From positions 1 to 38,711 of the forward strand of contig JAJFHO010000209.1 of NCBI GenBank assembly GCA_021775575.1: a DNA stretch of 38,711 nucleotides, read 5' to 3'. The position numbers were made by a program, and so were the translations under genes. The DNA is from Hyphomicrobiales bacterium. Its GTDB lineage: Bacteria > Pseudomonadota > Alphaproteobacteria > Rhizobiales > Methyloligellaceae. Positions 32,957 to 38,711 of the stretch are shown here, in pieces; the stretch's first letter is position 1, and each line of letters starts with the position of its first letter. The notes under the pieces are model-generated. The model was not told the DNA's origin, ran no database searches, and was given only the letters and a program-made list of their open reading frames with translations.

Positions 32957-34459
32957 ATGTTTGAAAGCCTATCAGATCGCCTCTCGGGCATCTTCGACAA
33001 GCTCACCGGCAAGGGTGCGCTGAGCGAATCGGATGTCGCGGAAGCCATGCGCGAAGTGCGCCGTGCGCTGCTGGAGGCCGACGTCGCGCTGGAAGTCGTG
33101 CGCAGCTTTGTCGAGACGGTAGGCAAAAAGGCGGTCGGGCAGGAAGTTCTCAAATCCGTCACGCCGGGCCAGCAGGTCGTCAAGATCGTCCATGACGAGA
33201 TGGTCGCCATGCTCGGAGACGATGCGGCGGGCGTCGATCTCAAGGCCAAGGCGCCGGTGCCGATCATGCTGGTGGGCCTCCAGGGCTCGGGCAAGACGAC
33301 GACTTGCGCCAAGATCGCCAAGCGGATCACCGACAGGGAGAAAAAGAAGGTTTTGATGGCCTCGCTCGACGTGGCAAGGCCCGCCGCCCAGGAGCAGCTT
33401 CGCGTGCTGGGCGAGCAGATCGGCGTCGATACGCTGCCGGTCAAGAAGGGTCAGGACCCGGTGCAGATCACCCGCCGCGCCATCAAGGACGCGAAGACCG
33501 GCGGTTATGACGTGGTGATGCTGGACACCGCCGGGCGGCTCCATATCGACGAAGAGCTGATGGCCGAGACGCAAACCGTGCACAAGCTCGCCAACCCGCA
33601 TGAAACGCTGCTGGTCGCCGACGCGCTGACTGGGCAGGACGCGGTCAATCTGGCCAAGGCGTTCGACGAATGCGTGCCGCTTTCCGGCATCGTCCTCACC
33701 CGTGCCGACGGCGACGGGCGCGGCGGCGCGGCGCTCTCGATGCGCGCGGTTACCGGCAAGCCGATCAAGCTCATCGGCACCGGCGAGAAGATCGACGCGC
33801 TGGAGGATTTTCATCCCGCGCGTATCGCCGACCGCATCCTCGGCATGGGCGACGTGGTCAGCCTTGTGGAGAAGGCGGCGGAGACGCTCGACGCGGAAAA
33901 GGCGGAAAAGATTGCGCAGAAAATGCGCAAGGGCGCCTTCGATCTGGAAGACCTTTCCGACCAGCTCGAGCAGATGAAGAAGATCGGCGGCATGTCCGGC
34001 GTGCTGTCGATGCTGCCGGGCATTGGCAAGGTCAAGAAACAGATCGAGGAGGCCGACCTCGACAATACCGTTGTGAAGCGCCAGCAGGCGATCATCTCCT
34101 CGATGACGCCGCGCGAGCGGCGCAGCCCCAAGCTGCTCAACGCTTCGCGCAAGAAGCGCGTTGCCGCGGGCTCGGGCACCAGCGTTCAGGACATCAACAA
34201 GCTTTTGAAAATGCACCGCCAGATGGCGGACATGATGAAGAAGATGAGCAAGGGCAAGGGCGGCCTCGCCTCGATGTTCGGCATGGGCGGCGGCGCTCCG
34301 GAGTTGCCGGGCGACGCGCTTGGGCCAGCTGGGGCCGCGCCCGGAATGCCCGGAATGCCGCCCGGTATGCCGGGAGGGCTTCCCGGTCTTCCGGGGCTTG
34401 GACAGGGCGGCGGTCTGCCGCCCGGAATACCGGGATTGCCGAAGGGCAAGAAGAAATGA
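32957..34459 (+). CDS. ffh: Signal recognition particle protein Ffh
   Basis: A 500-residue SRP GTPase. The N domain is about 1-90, G1 GLQGSGKTT begins at 107, DTAGRLH follows near 190, and G4 is TRADGDGRGG rather than TKLDGD, a variant seen in alphaproteobacteria. The M domain (about 320-435) contains the SRP RNA and signal-sequence binding helices, then a Met/Gly/Pro-rich tail (about 438-500). It delivers nascent membrane proteins to FtsY (22693-24117). It is first of the ffh-rpsP-rimM-trmD group. Confidence 0.97.
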   Translation: MFESLSDRLSGIFDKLTGKGALSESDVAEAMREVRRALLEADVALEVVRSFVETVGKKAVGQEVLKSVTPGQQVVKIVHDEMVAMLGDDAAGVDLKAKAPVPIMLVGLQGSGKTTTCAKIAKRITDREKKKVLMASLDVARPAAQEQLRVLGEQIGVDTLPVKKGQDPVQITRRAIKDAKTGGYDVVMLDTAGRLHIDEELMAETQTVHKLANPHETLLVADALTGQDAVNLAKAFDECVPLSGIVLTRADGDGRGGAALSMRAVTGKPIKLIGTGEKIDALEDFHPARIADRILGMGDVVSLVEKAAETLDAEKAEKIAQKMRKGAFDLEDLSDQLEQMKKIGGMSGVLSMLPGIGKVKKQIEEADLDNTVVKRQQAIISSMTPRERRSPKLLNASRKKRVAAGSGTSVQDINKLLKMHRQMADMMKKMSKGKGGLASMFGMGGGAPELPGDALGPAGAAPGMPGMPPGMPGGLPGLPGLGQGGGLPPGIPGLPKGKKK

Positions 34460-34511
34460 CGATCAGACGAAATTCACGTGAAACACAGGATTTGATGAAG
34501 GGAATAAGCAT

Positions 34512-35093
34512 ATGTCGCTGAAAATCAGAATGTCGCGGGGCGGGGCGAAAAAGCGCCCCTACTTCCGGATCGTCATCGCCGATTCGCGCATGCCGCGCGA
34601 TGGGCGGTTTATCGAGCGGGTCGGCTCTTACGACCCGCTGTTGCCCAAGGATCACGAAGGCCGGGTGACGCTCAATGAGGACCGCATCAAGCATTGGCTT
34701 TCGGTCGGTGCGCGCCCGTCGGACCGTGTGAATCGTTTTCTCGATGCGGCGGGTATCATGAAGCGCGAGGCGCGCAACAATCCCAACAAGGCGAAGCCGG
34801 GCCAGAAACGCCTCGACCGGGAAGAGGCGAAACGCGAGGCGGAGGAAAAGGCCAAGGAAGAAGCCGTGGCCGCCGAAGCCGCTGCCAAGGAGGCGCCCGT
34901 CGAGGAGGCTCCCGCCGAGGAAGCCCCTGCCGAGGAAGCCCCTGCCGAGGAAGCCGCGCCGGACGAGGCTGCGGCTGAGGAAGCTCCCGCTGAAGAGGCC
35001 CCCGCCGAAGAGGCGGCCGCGGAGGAAGCTCCCGCTGAAGAGGCCCCTGCCGAGGAAGCTCCCGCCGAGGAAAGCGAAGAGAAGAAGGACTAG
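34512..35093 (+). CDS. rpsP: 30S ribosomal protein S16 with long acidic tail
   Basis: A 193-residue protein. Residues 1-80 are a normal S16 ([20 protein letters not shown] start, [33 protein letters not shown]). The family is usually about 80-100 residues; here residues 90-120 are charged and 120-190 are Glu-Glu-Ala-Pro repeats. AAGGGA lies 8 nt before the ATG. S16 is an assembly protein of the small subunit. The tail may stay disordered on the ribosome surface. The group continues with rimM. Confidence 0.95.
   Translation: MSLKIRMSRGGAKKRPYFRIVIADSRMPRDGRFIERVGSYDPLLPKDHEGRVTLNEDRIKHWLSVGARPSDRVNRFLDAAGIMKREARNNPNKAKPGQKRLDREEAKREAEEKAKEEAVAAEAAAKEAPVEEAPAEEAPAEEAPAEEAAPDEAAAEEAPAEEAPAEEAAAEEAPAEEAPAEEAPAEESEEKKD
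34869..35080. repeat. Low-complexity Glu-Ala-Pro codon repeat inside rpsP
   Basis: Near-tandem units of about 12-15 bp encoding EEAPA and EEAAA. The repeats vary in codon choice, so the protein pattern is better kept than the DNA. Slippage could make the tail length variable between strains. Confidence 0.8.
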
Positions 35094-35128
35094 TGCATTC
35101 ATGGCCAGCGTGCCGCTGATGTCGGGTC

Positions 35129-35650
35129 ATGGCTGAGCGGGACAAGCGCGTGCTGCTCGGCCATATCGCCGGTGCGCATGGCGTGAAAGGCGAGGTCCGC
35201 ATCCGCGCCCATACTGAAACGCCGGAGAGTATCGGCGATTACGGGCCGTTGCAGGACGAGGCCGGGACCCGGCAGATCACGATTCTGTCCGTCCGCGCCG
35301 CCAAGGAGGGCGCCGTCGCCCGGATACAAGGGATCGGGACCCGCGAGGCGGCCGAGGCGCTGAAAGGAACCGCGCTTTATGTGGAGCGCGCGGCCCTTCC
35401 CGGCGAGATCGAAGAGGGAAGCTATTATCATGCCGATCTCATTGGCATCGTCGCCCTGGATGCGGACGGCGCGGCATTGGGTCAGGTCGTGTCGGTGCAG
35501 AATTTCGGCGCCGGCGATCTGCTGGAAGTCCGCCCCGCGACCGGCGGCAAGACCGTTCTGGTGCCTTTCACGCAAGAGATCGTGCCCGATATCGAGCTCG
35601 ATGCCGGCTGGATGCTGATGCTTGCGCCCGAGGGTCTGTTCGAGGAATGA
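35129..35650 (+). CDS. rimM: Ribosome maturation factor RimM
   Basis: A 173-residue two-domain protein. The N-terminal RimM barrel starts [17 protein letters not shown]; the C-terminal PRC-barrel carries [16 protein letters not shown] and ends [12 protein letters not shown]. It assists 30S head assembly and binds S19. It overlaps trmD by ATGA. Confidence 0.95.
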   Translation: MAERDKRVLLGHIAGAHGVKGEVRIRAHTETPESIGDYGPLQDEAGTRQITILSVRAAKEGAVARIQGIGTREAAEALKGTALYVERAALPGEIEEGSYYHADLIGIVALDADGAALGQVVSVQNFGAGDLLEVRPATGGKTVLVPFTQEIVPDIELDAGWMLMLAPEGLFEE

Positions 35651-36363
35651 AGCCGGCGGGAGCCGTTATGCCCTGGACCGCGACGATATTGACGCTGTTC
35701 CCGGACGTTTTTCCGGGCCCCCTGGCCGCCAGCCTCTCAGGTTCGGGGCTGGCTGAAGGCCTCTGGCGGCTCGATACCATCGGCCTGCGCGATTTCGGCC
35801 TTGGCAGGCACCGCTCGGTCGACGACACACCGGCGGGCGGCGGACCCGGCATGGTAATGCGCGCCGATGTGGTCGCCGCCGCGGTCGATGCGGCGCGCGG
35901 ACGTGTCCCCGATGCACCGGTCATCTATCTGTCGCCGCGCGGGCGGGCGCTGACGCAGGAGCGTGCGCGCACGCTCTCGAAAGGCGCTGGCGTGACGCTG
36001 CTGTGCGGGCGCTTCGAGGGCATCGATGAACGGGTACTGCAGGCGCGGGAAATCGAGGAAATCTCGCTCGGCGATTTTGTGCTGTCGGGCGGCGAGATCG
36101 CCGCGATGGCGCTCATTGACGCCTGCGTGCGGTTGCTGCCCGGCATTGTCGGCGCCGACGCCTCGCTCGACTGGGAGAGCTTTGAGAAGGGCCTGCTGGA
36201 ATATCCGCATTATACACGCCCGCGCGAATGGGAGGGCCGCGCCATCCCCGGCATATTGCTGTCGGGCGATCACGCAAAAATCGCCAAATGGCGGCGCGAT
36301 CAGGCGGAGAAGATCACGCGGCAGAGGCGGCCGGACCTGTGGGACCGGTTCACCAAAGGCTGA
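35647..36363 (+). CDS. trmD: tRNA (guanine37-N1)-methyltransferase TrmD
   Basis: A 238-residue SPOUT-class enzyme that makes m1G37. Knot motifs are [24 protein letters not shown] and [22 protein letters not shown]; the C-terminal [21 protein letters not shown] follows. The start overlaps rimM (ATGA). rplS, which usually follows trmD, is not found in the next 2.3 kb. Confidence 0.96.
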   Translation: MKPAGAVMPWTATILTLFPDVFPGPLAASLSGSGLAEGLWRLDTIGLRDFGLGRHRSVDDTPAGGGPGMVMRADVVAAAVDAARGRVPDAPVIYLSPRGRALTQERARTLSKGAGVTLLCGRFEGIDERVLQAREIEEISLGDFVLSGGEIAAMALIDACVRLLPGIVGADASLDWESFEKGLLEYPHYTRPREWEGRAIPGILLSGDHAKIAKWRRDQAEKITRQRRPDLWDRFTKG

Positions 36364-36768
36364 GCACACCGCCTTTTTTCAAGGCCGCGTGCCGCACAGG
36401 CATTGAATTTCCGATCGCTACCGGTTGATCCGGCGGGCTTTGTTTTTGCCAAACCGGAGCATTTTCAAAGCTCCCAATTTTTTTTGCGAAAAATGCGTCA
36501 AGAAATCTATTACGCAGCCTATTAACCTATTGATAAAAGCTTTGATTTATTTTTTTTGTAAAATGGAAATATTTTCCATTGTAATGTATTTAGTCTCCCC
36601 ATAATCTGTGCGGCGATCACGTAAGGCGATGTGCGCCATGGCGCAACCGTCGCGCCGGAGGTCTGTGCGGAGCCGTGGATGCTTGGCCGTGCTTGTGGTC
36701 GCGATCTACATAATTTGACGAAAAATGATGCGGGGCAAAGCGTCCGGCTGAATATCAGGGAGAATAAA
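36364..36768. promoter_or_regulatory. Intergenic control region before the serine-cycle genes
   Basis: 405 bp without a gene. The middle (about 36470-36600) is strongly AT-rich. Two palindromes stand out: AATGGAAA-tat-TTTCCATT (36562-36580) and TGCGCCATGGCGCA (36632-36645, perfect 14 bp). A weak CCGGTT/AACCGG dyad is at 36421-36457. Either palindrome could be an operator; in Methylobacterium the LysR-type QscR controls sga, but these do not fit the T-N11-A box well. No promoter could be called with confidence. Confidence 0.5.
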
Positions 36769-37962
36769 ATGGCTGGTTTTAAAGGCCTTGCGGTACCGGG
36801 CCCCACCAATATGCCCTTCCAGATTCGCCAGGCGATGGACGTCGCGCTGGAAGATCACCGTGCACCGGACTTTCCTGAATTCACCCTGCCGCTGTTCCAG
36901 GACCTGAAGAGGATCTTCAAGACCACCAAGGGTCAGGTCTTCATCTTCCCGGGATCCGGCACCGGCGGCTGGGAATCGGCCATAGCCAATACCCTGTCTC
37001 CCGGCGACAGGGTTCTCGCCTCGGTATTCGGCCAGTTTTCCTATCTCTGGGCCGATCTGTGCGAACGCTTCGGCCTCGAAGTCGACGCGGTCGACGTCGA
37101 ATGGGGCAAGGGCGTACCGCTGGATGTTTACGAGCAGCGCCTGGCTGCCGACAAGGATCACAAGATCAAGGCTGTCCTGGTCTGCCAGAACGAGACCGCC
37201 ACTGGCGTTACCAGCGATATCGCCGGGGTTCGCCGCATCCTGGACGACCTCGGGCATCCCGCCCTGCTCATGGTCGACGGTGTCAGCTCTATCGCATCCA
37301 TCGATTTCCGCATGGACGAATGGGGCGTCGATGTCGCCGTATCGGGCTCGCAAAAGGGATTCATGCTACCCACCGGACTGGCCATCGTCGGCGTCAGCCA
37401 AAAAGCGCTCGAAACCAAGAAGACCGCCAAGCTGCCGCAGTGCTTTTTCGACTATGGCGACATGATCAAGACCAACAAGGACGGCTATTTTCCCTACACG
37501 CCGGCGGTCACATTGTTGCGCGGATTGCGCGCGTCGATCGACATGCTGGAGGCCGAAGGCCTGGAGAATGTCTTTGCCCGGCATAATCGCCTGGCGGAAG
37601 GCGTGCGCAAGGCGGTTGAGGCCTGGGGGCTGAAGCTCTGCGCGCAGGGCCCTGAATGGTATTCCGACACGGTGAGCGCGATCATGGTGCCCGAAGGCTT
37701 CGATGCCAACGACGTCATAAAGACCGCCTACTACCGCTATCAGCTCTCTCTCGGCGCGGGGCTCTCGAAAGTAGCCGGCAAGGTGTTCCGTATCGGCCAT
37801 CTCGGCTATCTCAACGAACTCATGGTATTTTCTGCGCTCGGCGGCGTCGAAATGGCGCTTCGCGATGCAGGCATAAAATTCGAGGCGGGCTCGGGCGTGG
37901 GTGCTGCCGTGGCACATTACAGCGAGACGGCGCAGGCGCTGCCATTGGATAAGGTCGCGTAG
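36769..37962 (+). CDS. sga: Serine--glyoxylate aminotransferase
   Basis: A 397-residue fold-type I PLP enzyme that converts serine plus glyoxylate to hydroxypyruvate plus glycine, the entry step of the serine cycle's C3 branch. The PLP lysine is Lys196 in SGSQKGFMLPTG, and Asp170 in LMVDGVSS binds the ring nitrogen. The N-terminal PGPTNMPFQIRQAM and HRAPDFPEF are typical of methylotroph Sga. GGGAG lies 6 nt before the ATG. It is followed after 194 bp by hydroxypyruvate reductase, the next enzyme of the pathway. Confidence 0.95.
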   Translation: MAGFKGLAVPGPTNMPFQIRQAMDVALEDHRAPDFPEFTLPLFQDLKRIFKTTKGQVFIFPGSGTGGWESAIANTLSPGDRVLASVFGQFSYLWADLCERFGLEVDAVDVEWGKGVPLDVYEQRLAADKDHKIKAVLVCQNETATGVTSDIAGVRRILDDLGHPALLMVDGVSSIASIDFRMDEWGVDVAVSGSQKGFMLPTGLAIVGVSQKALETKKTAKLPQCFFDYGDMIKTNKDGYFPYTPAVTLLRGLRASIDMLEAEGLENVFARHNRLAEGVRKAVEAWGLKLCAQGPEWYSDTVSAIMVPEGFDANDVIKTAYYRYQLSLGAGLSKVAGKVFRIGHLGYLNELMVFSALGGVEMALRDAGIKFEAGSGVGAAVAHYSETAQALPLDKVA

Positions 37963-37988
37963 GCCGAGCGGCGACAATTGACGCCGCA

Positions 37989-38074
37989 CCCAGATTGCTC
38001 CAGCAATTTGGGACGCCGGGCGACTTTGTCAGCCAAATGACTCTCAAATTCCTCCCGAGGGTTATTTGGCTGAC
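37989..38074 (+). promoter_or_regulatory. Two consecutive hairpins between sga and hprA
   Basis: First: CCCAGATTGC (37989-37998) pairs with GCAATTTGGG (38003-38012) around a 4-nt loop with one G-U pair. Second: GTCAGCCAAATGAC (38028-38041) pairs with GTTATTTGGCTGAC (38061-38074), 14 bp with one G-U pair and a 19-nt loop. No U-run follows either, so they are not plain terminators. They may stabilise or process the message, or act as operators. Confidence 0.6.
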
Positions 38075-38156
38075 GGCCCGTGGCCGGTTTGCGGGAACAG
38101 GTTATCAGTAACGCAGAACAATCAGTGTCAATGACAGGACGAGGAGCTAGCCGGAG

Positions 38157-38711
38157 ATGACGCGTATCGTATTCCTTGACCGTGGGACGATTGGTCCTGC
38201 GGTGACATTGTCGAAGCCCGGTTTTCCTCATGAGTGGGTCGACTATGACCGGACCGCGCCCGAGCAGGTCGTGGAACGGCTGCAAGGGGCTGATATCGCC
38301 GTTTGCAACAAGACACCTATTCGCAGGGCTCAGATCGAGCAGCTTGATCAGCTCAAGATGATTGCCATCCCGGCAACCGGTTATGACGCCTTCGACATCG
38401 ACGCCTGCGAGGAACGCGGCATTACGGTCTCCAACGTTCGCGGCTACGCGACCAATACGGTGCCCGAGCATGCTTTTTCCCTGATCCTGGCGCTCAGACG
38501 CAACATTGTCGGCTTCCGTCAGGACGTGATCGACGGCAAGTGGCAGGAGGCAGATCAATTCTGTTTCTTCACCCACCCGATCGCCGATCTGTCCGGTTCG
38601 ACACTCGGCATTCTCGGTGAAGGCGCGCTCGGCCAGGGCGTTGCGCGTCTGGGCCAGGCGTTCGGCATGCGCACGTTGTTCGCCGCGCATAAGGGCGCCG
38701 AGGGGCTGGGG
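38157..38711 (+). CDS. hprA: Hydroxypyruvate reductase / glycerate dehydrogenase (N-terminal part)
   Basis: The frame is open from the ATG at 38157 to the window edge, giving 185 residues of a D-2-hydroxyacid dehydrogenase. The N-terminus MTRIVFLDRGTIGP, the substrate loop IPATGYDAFDIDAC, NVRGYATNTVPEHAFSLILA and the nucleotide motif LGILGEGALGQGVARLG are all present; catalytic Arg, Glu and His lie beyond the edge. It reduces hydroxypyruvate to glycerate with NADH, following Sga. GAGGAG is 10 nt upstream, with GGAG directly before the ATG. Confidence 0.92.
   Translation, partial: MTRIVFLDRGTIGPAVTLSKPGFPHEWVDYDRTAPEQVVERLQGADIAVCNKTPIRRAQIEQLDQLKMIAIPATGYDAFDIDACEERGITVSNVRGYATNTVPEHAFSLILALRRNIVGFRQDVIDGKWQEADQFCFFTHPIADLSGSTLGILGEGALGQGVARLGQAFGMRTLFAAHKGAEGLG

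Noticed and set aside
36364-36768. rplS after trmD
   Set aside because: No frame resembling ribosomal protein L19 exists between trmD and sga, so the usual rpsP-rimM-trmD-rplS order is broken here.

Overview
The window is GC-rich, gene-dense DNA from an alphaproteobacterium, most likely of the Hyphomicrobiales (Rhizobiales). The evidence is the DUF2865, DUF2794, DUF1223 and FYDLN zinc-ribbon families, the ccmABCD-ccmG cluster divergent from acnA, the chain dapF-mtaB-ftsY-yciB, the order ffh-rpsP-rimM-trmD, and dispersed hairpin repeats of a rhizobial kind. At the right edge, serine-glyoxylate aminotransferase is followed by hydroxypyruvate reductase, two serine-cycle enzymes. This suggests, without proving, a methylotroph. 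No tRNA, rRNA, CRISPR array or insertion sequence was seen.

Layout. 1-3288: end of an unknown gene, a DUF1232 membrane protein, a secreted DUF2865 protein, pterin carbinolamine dehydratase, a low-molecular-weight phosphatase and thpR. 3289-4665: a small AT-richer island bordered by hairpin repeats. It holds three small minus-strand genes, including a 58-residue FYDLN-type zinc ribbon that is easy to miss. 4666-10700: a secreted SGNH esterase divergent from a two-gene ABC transporter, a Bax-inhibitor-1 family protein with a possible structured leader, an acetyltransferase and DUF2794. 10701-14168: a structured transcript with its own terminator, then htpG and threonine aldolase. 14205-20962: DUF1223, acnA and the haem-export/cytochrome c maturation operon. 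21054-26242: a small proline-rich protein, a MarR regulator and the dapF-mtaB-ftsY-yciB operon, whose genes all overlap by ATGA.

26371-28656 holds the most distinctive accessory unit: a 12-bp inverted repeat, a Tat-type two-domain multicopper oxidase, and an overlapping ZIP metal transporter with a periplasmic N-terminal domain. 28710-32530 holds a methyltransferase, two tandem paralogous small secreted proteins, a small membrane protein, a JmjC-type oxygenase and a formate/nitrite transporter. 32762-36363 is the translation and protein-targeting block: a small cysteine protein, ffh, rpsP with a long acidic tail, rimM and trmD. 36364-38711 is the serine-cycle pair with palindromes upstream of and between its genes.

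The genes fall into functional groups: co-translational membrane targeting (ffh, ftsY), tRNA and ribosome maturation (mtaB, trmD, rimM), cytochrome c biogenesis, central and C1 metabolism (acnA, sga, hprA, formate transporter) and periplasmic metal handling (oxidase plus ZIP). The clearest candidates for something undescribed are the oxidase-ZIP unit, the tandem secreted paralogs, the structured RNA before htpG and the hairpins inside the serine-cycle operon.
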